This document shows positions 1 through 8,332 of a stretch of DNA of 64,000 bases, one piece after another. Under the pieces are notes generated by a model. That model made no database searches and was not told where the DNA came from. It saw only the letters and a list, made by a program, of their open reading frames with translations. This DNA comes from Nocardia tenerifensis NBRC 101015 (GTDB lineage Bacteria; Actinomycetota; Actinomycetes; Mycobacteriales; Mycobacteriaceae), in assembly GCF_000308715.1 (NCBI RefSeq), contig NZ_BAGH01000351.1:16003-80002 (forward strand), read 5' to 3'. How positions within the stretch are numbered: position 1 is the stretch's first letter; every line of letters starts with the position of its first letter. The translations under genes and the position numbers were made by a program.

Positions 1-60
1 GCCTTCGAGTACGCCCCGTCCCGCTGGGCGGTCGGGTTCGCGGTCGTGATTCATCGATGA
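1..60 (+). CDS. Possible C-terminal end of an upstream gene
   Basis: Frame 1 is open from the window edge to a TGA at 58-60 and encodes 19 residues ending in a hydrophobic stretch (RWAVGFAVVIHR). It reads like the tail of a protein that begins outside the window. It is too short to identify. A hairpin with CGGGGAG/CTCCCCG arms at 75-100 follows and could be its terminator. The whole assignment is weak. Confidence 0.3.
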   Translation, partial: AFEYAPSRWAVGFAVVIHR

Positions 61-262
61 TTTCCCTCCCTGTGCGGGGAGCCGACAGCCGCACTCCCCG
101 GTCTGGTGTCCGATACCGCCGCCTCCTCGCAGGTGATGAGCGCTCCCCACGCTCGTCACGGAACCGGCGGACCCGGTCACCAATCGACCTCATTTTACGG
201 GGATTTCGGCGCGGGAGAGTCTCGTTAGGGGGTCGGATGCCCGGCACACGGGTGACCCCAGT

Positions 263-1153
263 TCAGCCGACCGTCCAGGGCCGCAGTTTCGAAGGATTCC
301 GGATCACCCAGATGCGGGTGATCCGGCCGTCCTCGATGTCGAAGGCGTAGACCGAGATGATTTCGCCGTCGAGCCGCGCCACCAGCCCGGGCTGGCCGTT
401 GACCACGCGCTCCTCCAGATCTATCGGAGCGGTGCGGGCGGCGATCTCCATCCAGGCGCGGGCGATCTGCTCGCCGCCGGTGATCGGCTCGAGGAAGGCC
501 AATACCTGTCCGCCGCCGTCGGCGGTCGCGGTCGCCTGCGGATCCAGCAGGCCGACCAGCGCCTCGAGATCGCCTGCCTCCCAAGCCTTCTTGAAGCCGC
601 GGACGACCTCGGCGCGTTCGGTGCTCGACGGGCGCGGGGAGGTGTCGATACGGCGGCGGGCGCTGGAGGCGAGCTGGCGGCAGGCCGCGGGGGAACGACC
701 GAGGACCTCGGCGACCTCGGCGAAGGAGTAGCGGAACACGTCGTGCAGGACGAAGGCCACCCGCTCGGCGGGTGTCATGGAGTCCAGCACGACGAGAAAG
801 GCCATGCTGATCGACTCGTCGAGGGTGACCCGGTCGGCGGGGTCGGCCGGGGCGGGGCCGCCGAGGGATTCGGAGTGGCCGGGCACGGGCTCCGGAATCC
901 ATTCGCCCACATACTGTTCCCGCCTGGCCCGCGCGGAGCCGAGCAGATCGAGGCAGATCCGGCTGGCGACCGTCGTCAACCACGCGCCGGGCGCGGCGAC
1001 CTCCTGCCGCTGCCGCTCGGACATCGCGTACCAGCGCGCGTAGGCCTCCTGCACCACGTCCTCGGCCTCGGCCAGGGAGCCGAGCAGCCGGTAGGCGAGG
1101 TTGAGCAGCTGCCGGCGTTCGCCGAGCACGGCGGGCTGTCGCGGGTCGTTCAT
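263..1153 (-). CDS. ECF sigma factor of the SigJ/ECF41 type with SnoaL-like C-terminal domain
   Basis: 296 aa. Region 2 lies at about residues 10-75 (AEDVVQEAYARW) and region 4 with a helix-turn-helix at about 110-170 (FAEVAEVLGRSPAACRQL). A SnoaL/NTF2-like domain fills about 180-296. The linker motif WIPEP and the DGGG motif of the C-terminal domain are hallmarks of the ECF41 family, in which the fused domain modulates activity in place of a separate anti-sigma factor. The ATG at 1153 is chosen because GAAGGAG precedes it; the longer open frame upstream would run into the divergent reductase. The gene is divergent from an FMN reductase and a SnoaL-like gene. ECF41 members usually sit beside such small oxidoreductase/COE-type genes and control them, so these are the likely targets (inference). 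Confidence 0.9.
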   Translation of the reverse strand: MNDPRQPAVLGERRQLLNLAYRLLGSLAEAEDVVQEAYARWYAMSERQRQEVAAPGAWLTTVASRICLDLLGSARARREQYVGEWIPEPVPGHSESLGGPAPADPADRVTLDESISMAFLVVLDSMTPAERVAFVLHDVFRYSFAEVAEVLGRSPAACRQLASSARRRIDTSPRPSSTERAEVVRGFKKAWEAGDLEALVGLLDPQATATADGGGQVLAFLEPITGGEQIARAWMEIAARTAPIDLEERVVNGQPGLVARLDGEIISVYAFDIEDGRITRIWVIRNPSKLRPWTVG

Positions 1154-1220
1154 GATCGGCTCCTTCGGTCTGTGTCTCTCACCGAATCGACGGATCAGCG
1201 ACCGGATTTGTGAGGCGGCC

Positions 1221-1245
1221 TGACATTCCCGGCGGCTGCTCCGTC
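1221..1245 (+). promoter_or_regulatory. Candidate ECF41-type promoter
   Basis: TGACA at 1221-1225 and CGTC at 1242-1245 are separated by 16 nt, 42 nt before the reductase ATG. From memory, ECF41 promoters read roughly TGTCACA-N16-CGTC, so this is a partial match that the divergent sigma factor could recognise. It rests on short motifs only. Confidence 0.3.
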
Positions 1246-1286
1246 GGAAAGGTCGTGACACTTTCAGCAAACCAGGAGCTCGAACA

Positions 1287-1910
1287 ATGACCAGAATCGG
1301 CATCATCCTCGGCAGCACCCGGCCCAACCGCAACGGACCCCAGATCGGCCAGTGGGTGCTGGACACGGCGGCGAAACGCGGCGACGCCGAGTTCGAACTG
1401 ATCGACCTGCGCGACCATCCGCTCCCCCATCTGGACGAGCCCGCGCCGCCGATGTTCGGCCCTTCGGTCCACGCCCACACCCGCGCCTGGGCCGAGCGAA
1501 TCGCCCCGTTCGACGGCTTCGTGATGGTGACCCCCGAGTACAACGGCGGCGTCCCCGGCGTGTTGAAGAACGCCATCGACCACCTGTGCGGCGAGTGGAC
1601 CGACAAGGCGGTCGGCTTCGTCTCCTACGGCGTGAACGGCGGCGCCCGCGCGGTAGTACAGCTGCGAACGGTCTGCGGCACGTTGGGCATGGCCGACGTG
1701 GGCTACCAGGTCTCGATCTCGCTGCTCACCGATTTCGAGAATCACACCACCTTCACCCCGCGCGAGCATCACGAGACCGCCCTGCACAAGACGCTGGATC
1801 AGCTCCTCGCGTGGAGCACCGCCCTCGAGCCGCTGCGCCGGCCCGTCACCCCGCAGATCGATGAGGAAGGAACCCATCATGTCGACGAACGACTTTCGGT
1901 CACCCACTGA
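1287..1910 (+). CDS. NADPH-dependent FMN reductase family protein
   Basis: 207 aa flavodoxin-fold protein. The N-terminal FMN-phosphate loop GSTRPNRNG (about residues 9-17) and PEYNGGVPGVLKNAID (about 85-100) are the two diagnostic motifs of the NADPH-dependent FMN reductase/azoreductase family, which reduces flavins or quinones in the cytosol. An AGGAG lies just upstream of the ATG. The 3' end overlaps the start of the next gene, so the two are probably translated from one message. It is divergent from the ECF41-like sigma gene and is a plausible target. The physiological substrate cannot be read from sequence. Confidence 0.88.
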   Translation: MTRIGIILGSTRPNRNGPQIGQWVLDTAAKRGDAEFELIDLRDHPLPHLDEPAPPMFGPSVHAHTRAWAERIAPFDGFVMVTPEYNGGVPGVLKNAIDHLCGEWTDKAVGFVSYGVNGGARAVVQLRTVCGTLGMADVGYQVSISLLTDFENHTTFTPREHHETALHKTLDQLLAWSTALEPLRRPVTPQIDEEGTHHVDERLSVTH

Positions 1911-2325
1911 GGCCGAGCTGCGCCAGCACATCGGCCAGCTGATCGACGGCCTGCGCGCCAAGGACCTCGAGGCCGTGCGGCGCCTCTACACCGCGGACGT
2001 CGTGTCCTTCGATGTCGAGCCGCCGCTGCAACACGTCGGGATCGCGGCGAAACTCGAGAACTGGGCGAAGGTGTTCCAGTTCTTCGAGACCGTGCGCTAT
2101 GAGCTGCGCGACCTGACGTTCACCGTGGGCGAGGACGTGGCGTTCGGTCACGCCTTCGCTCGGCTCAGCGGCACGCTGCGAAACGGCGCGGCGACGAACG
2201 GTATGTGGGTCCGGGCGACCTTCGGCCTGCGGAAGATCGACGGCGCGTGGCTGATCTCACACGACCAGGTCTCGGTGCCGTTCGACGTCCAGAGCGGCAC
2301 GAGCGCGGTCGATCTCGAGCCCTGA
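1879..2325 (+). CDS. SnoaL-like / NTF2-fold protein
   Basis: 148 aa. One NTF2-like domain of the SnoaL/DUF4440 type: an N-terminal helix (EAELRQHIGQLIDGL), the hallmark 'KDLEAVRRLYTADVVSFDV' segment, and closing strands containing GAWLISHDQVSVPFDV. Such domains act as ketosteroid-isomerase-like enzymes or as small-ligand pockets. The ATG at 1879 is chosen over the in-frame ATG at 1861 because GAGGAAGGA (1863-1871) is its ribosome binding site. It overlaps the reductase by 32 nt, which indicates translational coupling. It resembles in fold the domain fused to the nearby sigma factor. Confidence 0.82.
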   Translation: MSTNDFRSPTEAELRQHIGQLIDGLRAKDLEAVRRLYTADVVSFDVEPPLQHVGIAAKLENWAKVFQFFETVRYELRDLTFTVGEDVAFGHAFARLSGTLRNGAATNGMWVRATFGLRKIDGAWLISHDQVSVPFDVQSGTSAVDLEP

Positions 2326-2476
2326 CGGGCCACCGAAGAGCCCTCGCTCGATCGGCGCGAGCCCGCCGATCCGCGCCCCTGGGCCAGTCGGAAACCAGCG
2401 GCGCAGGGAAATTTTTACAAGACCGGGCGAGGGCGACCGGCCGATAGTGAGGGCCCATTCTTCAGGAGGGCCGCAC

Positions 2477-3310
2477 ATGTCCGACGACGATCTACTCGAC
2501 TTCCAGCACGACGTCTTCACCCATGAAGGCAAGACCCGCAAGATCTTCCGGAAAGGCTCCGGACCCGCCGTGATCGTCATGGCGGAGTTCCCGGGCATCT
2601 CGCCGGAGGTCTTCGACTTCGCGCGCCGCGTCGCGAATATCGGGTGCACGGCGGTGGTTCCGCACCTCTACGGGAACCCCGGCCGCGACCCGGACCCGGC
2701 CGCGCACGGCGCTCTCGCCGCCGCTACGAACATCCTCAGTCAGGCCGGGCCGATCTGCATCAGCCGGGAATTCGTGGTGTTCGCGACCGGCCGGACCTCG
2801 CCGGTCGTGCAGTGGCTGCGCGCGCTGGCCGAGCACGAGCACAACCGTTGCGGCGGACCGGGTGTCGGCGCGGTGGGCATGTGCTTCACCGGCGGGTTCG
2901 CCTTGGCGATGGCGGTCGACGACCGGTTGGTCGCGCCGGTGCTGTCGCAGCCGGGTCTGCCGCTCGGGCTCACGGCCAAGCAGCGGTGCACCATCGACCT
3001 CTCACCCGACGACCTGAACCGCGTCAAACAGCGCTGCGCCGAAGGGCTTTCGGTGATGGGGCTGCGCTTCCGCGGCGACAAGCGGTCTCCCGCCGAGCGA
3101 TTCACCTTTCTGCGTGAGCAGCTCGGGGACGCGTTCCTCGCGATCGAGCTCAACGACGAGGACGCGAACCCCGAGGGCGTGCTGAGCGCGCACTCGGTGC
3201 TGACCGAGCACCTCATCGACGAGCCGGGCCAGCCGACCCAGGCCGCACTGCATCGGGTGCTGAACTTCCTCGGCGAGCGGCTCGAAGTGACGTCACCGAC
3301 CACTCGGTGA
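2477..3310 (+). CDS. Dienelactone hydrolase family protein
   Basis: 277 aa alpha/beta hydrolase of the dienelactone hydrolase (DLH) family. The nucleophile elbow is GVGAVGMCFTGG, with Cys as the expected DLH nucleophile. An N-terminal beta-sheet part (VIVMAEFPGISPEVFDFA) is typical. DLH enzymes hydrolyse cyclic dienelactones or other esters; the substrate here is unknown. AGGAGGG at 2464-2470 fixes the start. It opens a seven-gene operon, 36 nt ahead of the thiolase, with an acyl-CoA ligase and SDR following, so a role in releasing or processing an acid that is then CoA-activated is plausible. Confidence 0.82.
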   Translation: MSDDDLLDFQHDVFTHEGKTRKIFRKGSGPAVIVMAEFPGISPEVFDFARRVANIGCTAVVPHLYGNPGRDPDPAAHGALAAATNILSQAGPICISREFVVFATGRTSPVVQWLRALAEHEHNRCGGPGVGAVGMCFTGGFALAMAVDDRLVAPVLSQPGLPLGLTAKQRCTIDLSPDDLNRVKQRCAEGLSVMGLRFRGDKRSPAERFTFLREQLGDAFLAIELNDEDANPEGVLSAHSVLTEHLIDEPGQPTQAALHRVLNFLGERLEVTSPTTR

Positions 3311-3346
3311 ACTTCGCAGTGCCGCAAGCGAATCGAAAGGACGACA

Positions 3347-4573
3347 ATGACAACCGCCGTCTGGATAGCCGGGATCGGCATGACGCCGTTCGGCAGGCAT
3401 TCCGGCAAGAGCGTCGGTGAGCTGACCCGCTGGGCCGTCACCGACGCGTTGCGCGACTGCGGCGCCGACCTCGGCGCGCTGGACGCCGCGTTCTTCGGCA
3501 CCGCCACGCAGGGCGCCCTCGAGGGCCAGCACATGATCTCGGGGCAGATCGCGCTGCGCGCCATGGGGATTCAGCGGATACCGGTGGTGAACGTCGAGAA
3601 CGCCTGTGCCACGGGCGCTTCGGCGTTCGCGCTCGCGGTGAACCAGGTCCGGGCCAGCGCCGCCGACGTCGCACTCGCGGTCGGGGTGGAGCGGATGAAC
3701 GTCGGGGATCCCGAGCGGACCATGTCGGTGTTCGACAGTGCCTATGACGTGTCCGATCCCGAGGCGCTCACGCGGTCGCTGCTCAACCTGGGTGGCGAGG
3801 TCGACGAGCCCGGTCTCGGGCGTCGCTCCATCTTCATGGACATCTACGCCGCGGTCGCGCGGAATCACATGCGGCTCTATGGGACTACCCAGGAGCAGAT
3901 CGCGGCCGTCGCGGCCAAGAACCACGACCACGCGTCCACCAATCCCCGTGCGCACTACCGGAAGTCGATGACGGTGGCGGAAGTGCTGGCGGCGCGGCGT
4001 TTGTCGTATCCGCTCACCGTGCCGATGTGCGCGCCGATCACCGACGGGGCCGCCGCGGTCGTGGTGTGTAGCGAGGCGGGGCTGCGCCGGATCGGCGCGG
4101 CGAAGCAGGTGCAGGTCCTGGCCACCGTTATCGGCACGGGAAGCGACCGCGACACAAGCACTTTCGACGAACATCTGACCCGTGCGGTATCCGGGCGGGC
4201 CTACGAACAGGCGGGGATCGGTCCGGACGACGTCGATGTGGCCGAGGTCCACGACGCCACCGCCTTCGCCGAGATCATGCAGACCGAGATGCTGGGGCTC
4301 GTCCCGCTCGGCGAGGGCGGACCGGCGGCCTTGCGCGGCGAAACCACCTGCGGCGGGCGGATTCCGGTGAACCCCTCCGGCGGGCTCGAGTCCAAGGGGC
4401 ATCCGATCGGAGCCAGCGGACTCGGCCAGATCTTCGAACTCACCGAGCAATTGCGCGGCACCGCGGGCCCGCGACAGATAGCGCACGCGCGAATCGCGCT
4501 GGCGGAGAATGGCGGCGGCTTCCACCGTGGCGAGGAAGCCGTCGCGGCCGTGACCGTACTGGGAAAGGTGTAA
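3347..4573 (+). CDS. Thiolase-fold protein, SCP-x / lipid-transfer type
   Basis: 408 aa, the usual thiolase length. The acyl-accepting cysteine is Cys87 in ENACATGASA, and the C-terminal NPSGGLESKGHPIGASG carries His352. The final catalytic loop of classical thiolases (CGGG) is replaced by ENGGGF, as in the SCP-x/'lipid-transfer protein' subgroup that acts in sterol and branched-chain beta-oxidation or in non-classical C-C chemistry. It lies 3 nt before the acyl-CoA ligase. The likely role is chain shortening or condensation of a CoA thioester produced by the neighbouring ligase. Whether it is an active thiolase or a non-decarboxylating paralogue cannot be decided here. Confidence 0.88.
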   Translation: MTTAVWIAGIGMTPFGRHSGKSVGELTRWAVTDALRDCGADLGALDAAFFGTATQGALEGQHMISGQIALRAMGIQRIPVVNVENACATGASAFALAVNQVRASAADVALAVGVERMNVGDPERTMSVFDSAYDVSDPEALTRSLLNLGGEVDEPGLGRRSIFMDIYAAVARNHMRLYGTTQEQIAAVAAKNHDHASTNPRAHYRKSMTVAEVLAARRLSYPLTVPMCAPITDGAAAVVVCSEAGLRRIGAAKQVQVLATVIGTGSDRDTSTFDEHLTRAVSGRAYEQAGIGPDDVDVAEVHDATAFAEIMQTEMLGLVPLGEGGPAALRGETTCGGRIPVNPSGGLESKGHPIGASGLGQIFELTEQLRGTAGPRQIAHARIALAENGGGFHRGEEAVAAVTVLGKV

Positions 4574-4576
4574 GAG

Positions 4577-6130
4577 ATGGCCGTCATCGACTTCTTCGAT
4601 CGCGGTCGCGCGATCAACCCCACCGGGGTGGCCTACCGGACCGACGACGAGACCTGGACCTTCGACGAGGCCGGGGCGATGTCCTGCCGGATCGCGCACG
4701 CGCTGCTCAGCGCGGGAGTCCGGCGGGAGTCGAAGATCGCCGTCCTCTCCCCGAACGCCCCGCTGGCCTGGATCTGCGTGCTCGGGGCTTGGCGCGCCGG
4801 AGCGGCCTGGGTCCCGCTGAATCCGGCGAACCCGGTGCACGAGAACGTCCGGCTGCTAGCGCGTTTCGAGGTGGAGGTGCTGTTCTACCACCCCGACCTC
4901 GCCGCTCAGGTCGCCGAGATGAAGTCCGCGGCGACGGGGGTTCGCCACTACGTGGCGTTGGCGGCGGGCGCCGACGACATCGCCCTGCGGCGCTGGACCG
5001 TCGACCGGCCGGACACGCCGCCGCCCGTGCGGTTCGCCATGGACGACGTGGTCGCCGTCGCGCCGACCGGCGGCACGACCGGCGAGCCCAAGGGGGTGAC
5101 GCACACCCATCGCAACCTCTCGGTGATGGTCGCCCACCAGCTGTTGGCGTTCGAATACCCTTCCAGCGCAACGGCCGTCAACCTCGCGGCCGCGCCCATG
5201 ACGCATACGGCCGGACTGTTCAGCTTGCAGGCCACCGTCCGCGGCGGCGAGGTCGTCATCGTGCCGGGCGCGACTCCCGACCTGGTTCTCGGCGCCATCG
5301 AACGACACCGCGTCACGGAGCTGTTCCTCCCGCCGACAGTGGTCTATCGCTTGCTCGAGGTGCTGGAGCACCGCGCCGTGGACACCTCGTCGCTGCGCTA
5401 CCTGGCCTACGGTGCGGCGCCGATGTCGGTCGAGAAACTCCGCGCCGGCCTCGAGCGGCTCGGGCCGGTGTTCGTGGGCGGTTACGGCCAGATGGAGGCG
5501 CCCGCCGCCATCTCGTTCCTGCGCGCCGACGAGCATGTGATCGACGGTGCGCCCGCGCCCGACGATCGGCTGAGCTCCTGTGGACGCCCCAGCCCGTTGA
5601 TCACGGTCTCGATCCGCGATGAGGGCGGCGTCGAGGTCGCGACGGGTGTCACGGGCGAGATCTGTGTGCGCGGCGACCTGCTGATGAAGGGCTACTACCG
5701 GGATCCCGAGCTCACGGCGCGGACCATCGTCGACGGGTGGCTGCACACCGGCGACCTCGGCCACCTCGACGCGCAGGGCTATCTGCACATCACCGACCGG
5801 AAGAAGGACATGATCATCTCGGGCGGCTTCAACGTCTACCCCAGCGAGGTCGAGCAGGTGCTCTGGAGTCATCCCGCCGTGCAGGACTGTGCTGTGGTCG
5901 GCGCTCCTCACCCGGATTGGGGTGAGGCGGTGACAGCCGTTGTCGAACTCAACGCGGGGCAGCATGTCGAGGAGGCTGAGCTGATCGCGCGGTGCCGCGA
6001 GCGACTCGGCCCGGTGCGCACGCCGAAAAAGGTCGTGTTCGTGGATCGGCTGCCGCGCAGCAACAACGGCAAGGTTCTGAAACAGCAAGTAAGGCAGGAG
6101 TTCTGGGCGGGTCAGGACGCGAAGATATGA
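4577..6130 (+). CDS. Acyl-CoA synthetase (AMP-forming)
   Basis: 517 aa ANL-superfamily adenylating enzyme, a full-length acyl-CoA ligase. Motifs in order: P-loop-like TGGTTGEPKGV near residue 165, YGQMEAP near 300, HTGDLG near 390, the hinge KDMIISGGFNVYPSEVEQ near 410, and the C-terminal catalytic lysine in NNGKVLKQ near 500. It activates a carboxylic acid with ATP and transfers it to CoA. It starts 3 nt after the thiolase stop and its own stop overlaps the SDR start (ATGA), so the genes are tightly coupled. The acid is unknown; the neighbours point to a fatty, aromatic or steroid-side-chain acid. Confidence 0.92.
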   Translation: MAVIDFFDRGRAINPTGVAYRTDDETWTFDEAGAMSCRIAHALLSAGVRRESKIAVLSPNAPLAWICVLGAWRAGAAWVPLNPANPVHENVRLLARFEVEVLFYHPDLAAQVAEMKSAATGVRHYVALAAGADDIALRRWTVDRPDTPPPVRFAMDDVVAVAPTGGTTGEPKGVTHTHRNLSVMVAHQLLAFEYPSSATAVNLAAAPMTHTAGLFSLQATVRGGEVVIVPGATPDLVLGAIERHRVTELFLPPTVVYRLLEVLEHRAVDTSSLRYLAYGAAPMSVEKLRAGLERLGPVFVGGYGQMEAPAAISFLRADEHVIDGAPAPDDRLSSCGRPSPLITVSIRDEGGVEVATGVTGEICVRGDLLMKGYYRDPELTARTIVDGWLHTGDLGHLDAQGYLHITDRKKDMIISGGFNVYPSEVEQVLWSHPAVQDCAVVGAPHPDWGEAVTAVVELNAGQHVEEAELIARCRERLGPVRTPKKVVFVDRLPRSNNGKVLKQQVRQEFWAGQDAKI

Positions 6131-6942
6131 GAGAAACCATGCGGGAACTGGCGGACAAGGTCGCGCTGGTCGTCGGCGCGGGCTGCGTCGGGGACGGGAT
6201 GGGCAACGGCCGCGCCACGGCACTGACCTTCGCCCGCGCGGGCGCCGTCGTGGTCTGCGCCGACATCAATATCGCGTCGGCGCGCGAGACCGTCCGGTTG
6301 ATCAGGGACGAGGGCGGCCTCGCCGACGCGGTGGCGCTCGACGTCACCCTCGAATCCGAGGTCCGTTCCGTGGTCGACGCCGTCATCGACACATACGGGC
6401 GGATCGACGTGCTCGACAACAATGTCGGCATCGCGAGCGTGGGCGGGGTCACCGAGCTCGACGAGGCCGAATGGGATCGGGTTTTCGCGGTCAACCTCAA
6501 GGGGACGTTCTTCACGATGAAGCATGTCATCCCCCGGATGGTGGAACAGGGTGGCGGCGCCATCGTCAACATCTCCTCGGTCGCCGGAATCCGTTGGAGC
6601 GGAGTGCCTTACGCGAGCTACTCTGCCAGCAAGGCGGGGCTGAATCATTTGACCCGGACGACGGCGCGGGAGTGGGCCCGGCATCAGGTGCGAGTGAACG
6701 CGGTGCTGCCCGGCCTGATGAAAACGCCCATGGTGACCACGAACGGTCTCGGCGACGCCTACGACAGCTCCAGCGTCGAGGCCATGTGGGCGAAACGGGA
6801 CGCCCAGGTGCCGATGGGCCGCATGGGCACGGCGTGGGACGTGGCGCAGGCTGCGCTGTTCCTCGCCGGCGATCGGTCGAAGTACATCACCGGGATAGAG
6901 CTGGTCGTCGACGGCGGCGTCGCGCTCGGCCCCGCGCAGTGA
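6127..6942 (+). CDS. Short-chain dehydrogenase/reductase
   Basis: 271 aa classical SDR. The NAD(P)-binding glycine motif is unusual but present (VGAGCVGDGMGNGRA, residues about 15-29), followed by NNVG (about 98) and the catalytic Ser...Tyr-x3-Lys (Y-SASK). DI after the second strand suggests NAD(H) preference. The ATG overlaps the ligase stop as ATGA; an ATG four codons later (6139) is an alternative. In this operon it would fit the 3-hydroxyacyl-CoA dehydrogenase step or oxidation of an alcohol on the imported compound (inference). Confidence 0.9.
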   Translation: MRETMRELADKVALVVGAGCVGDGMGNGRATALTFARAGAVVVCADINIASARETVRLIRDEGGLADAVALDVTLESEVRSVVDAVIDTYGRIDVLDNNVGIASVGGVTELDEAEWDRVFAVNLKGTFFTMKHVIPRMVEQGGGAIVNISSVAGIRWSGVPYASYSASKAGLNHLTRTTAREWARHQVRVNAVLPGLMKTPMVTTNGLGDAYDSSSVEAMWAKRDAQVPMGRMGTAWDVAQAALFLAGDRSKYITGIELVVDGGVALGPAQ

Positions 6943-6953
6943 GGACAGTGAAC

Positions 6954-7568
6954 GTGACCGTCGAATCCATCGAGCGCCGTATCGACTTCCGACTCCACCC
7001 GAAGGATCTCGTCAATATCGGGATCTTCGGTGCGCTCTACATCGTGACGATCGGCATATTCAATCTGCTCGAATTCATCAATCCGCTGGTGACGCTGGTA
7101 GGGAGCGCGGCGAGCATCGTGGCGGCGGGCGTGCCGTTCATGCTGTTCCTCACCCGGGTGCGGCGGGCAGGCATGGTCACCGTATTCGCCGTCATCGTCG
7201 GCGGTTTCATGGCGCTCATCGGCAGCCCGGCGATCTGTCTCGTCATCGCGGTGGCGGCGGCGTTGGTCGCCGAGGTGCTGCTGTGGGTGGGGCGATATCG
7301 TTCGCGGCGGTTGAGCGTGCTCGCCTATGCCGTGTTCAGTGTGTGGTTCGCCGGGTTGTTCCTGCCGATGTTCTATGCGCGCGAAGAGTTTCTGTCGAGT
7401 CCCTACATGGACGGCATGGGCGCGGACTACATCGAGCAGTTGGACAGCCTCTTGTCTCCGGCCGTGCTGCTCGCCTTCGATCTGTCGTTGGCCGTGTTCG
7501 GCCTGATCGGCGGCGCGTTGGGAGTTCGGCTGCTGGACAAGCACTTTCGCAAAGCCGGGCTGGCGTGA
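6954..7568 (+). CDS. ECF transporter substrate-binding S component, MptD/Trep_Strep-like
   Basis: 204 aa integral membrane protein with about five to six hydrophobic helices and no signal peptide. Size, topology and the position directly before EcfT and EcfA genes identify it as the S component of an energy-coupling-factor importer; the pattern resembles the MptD (Trep_Strep) family, whose substrates are unsettled. GTG 6954 is chosen because GAGGA at 6941-6945 is correctly spaced; GTG 6948 is an alternative. Its stop overlaps the T-component start (GTGA). The substrate is probably what the upstream acyl-CoA enzymes process. Confidence 0.75.
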   Translation: MTVESIERRIDFRLHPKDLVNIGIFGALYIVTIGIFNLLEFINPLVTLVGSAASIVAAGVPFMLFLTRVRRAGMVTVFAVIVGGFMALIGSPAICLVIAVAAALVAEVLLWVGRYRSRRLSVLAYAVFSVWFAGLFLPMFYAREEFLSSPYMDGMGADYIEQLDSLLSPAVLLAFDLSLAVFGLIGGALGVRLLDKHFRKAGLA

Positions 7569-8332
7569 CCGACACTGTCTCGCGACCGGGCCCAGCCGCA
7601 TCGGAGGCCATCCGCGCCGAACCGCACGGATCCGTCGCGCGATGGACGCTGGATCCGCGAACCACGCTGGCGCTGCTGCTGGGCGCGAACGTCGTCATCA
7701 TGGCGCCCGGCGGGATGCGGTTCGTTCCGGCGACGCTGATCGTCGGCGTGCTGCTGGCGCTTTCGGAGCGCGCCTGGCGTCGGGCGGTCGAATTGCCGGT
7801 AGCCGCAACGACATTGGCTGCGGCGGCCTATCTCCTGCCGTCGGCGGCGGCGTGGCCGGTATTCGGCCTCATCGCCGTCATGGCAGGGTACGCGCTACGC
7901 CTCGTGGCGGTGGGCGGCATTGCGGCGTACCTGATTCAGACCGTCCCGCCGACGCGCTTCACCGCCGCGTTGCGGGCGGCGCTGCTGCCGTCGGCGCTCA
8001 CCGTGCCCGCCGCGGTGATGCTGCGGTTCGTGCCGACCGTCGTCGCCGAGGCGCGGGCGGTGCGGGATGCCATGCGGCTGCGCGGTCTCGGCGGCTGGGC
8101 GACGATGCTGCGGCACCCGGTGCGCAGTGTCGAGTACTTCACGGTTCCGCTCATGGCTTCGAGTCTGCGTGCGGCCGAGGACCTTTCGGCCGCCGCATTG
8201 CTGCGGGGGCTGGGCTCGCAGGCGCGACCCACGTCGATGCGGCCGCCGCGCTTCGGTTTTCGCGACGTGGTGGCGGGTCTCGTGGTTGCGGCGCTCGGCA
8301 TCGTGACACTGCGGTGGAGGCCCGCGAGATGA
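7565..8332 (+). CDS. ECF transporter transmembrane component EcfT
   Basis: 255 aa membrane protein. After an about 30-residue polar N-terminus there are four to five hydrophobic helices, then a cytoplasmic region with the two X-R-G coupling motifs expected of EcfT (RDAMRLRGL and SAAALLRGLGSQ), which contact the ATPases, and a last helix. EcfT couples ATP hydrolysis to toppling of the S component. GTG start in a GTGA overlap with the S gene; the stop overlaps the ATPase start as ATGA, so S, T and A are made in register. Confidence 0.88.
   Translation: MTDTVSRPGPAASEAIRAEPHGSVARWTLDPRTTLALLLGANVVIMAPGGMRFVPATLIVGVLLALSERAWRRAVELPVAATTLAAAAYLLPSAAAWPVFGLIAVMAGYALRLVAVGGIAAYLIQTVPPTRFTAALRAALLPSALTVPAAVMLRFVPTVVAEARAVRDAMRLRGLGGWATMLRHPVRSVEYFTVPLMASSLRAAEDLSAAALLRGLGSQARPTSMRPPRFGFRDVVAGLVVAALGIVTLRWRPAR

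Noticed and set aside
57..350. Open frame of 97 codons on the plus strand
   Set aside because: Arg/Ser-rich shadow translation without a ribosome binding site; its 3' half overlaps the sigma-factor coding region on the other strand.
1154..1606. N-terminal extension of the sigma factor to 447 aa
   Set aside because: It would run antisense through the reductase gene; ATG 1153 has a good GAAGGAG and begins the conserved sigma domain.
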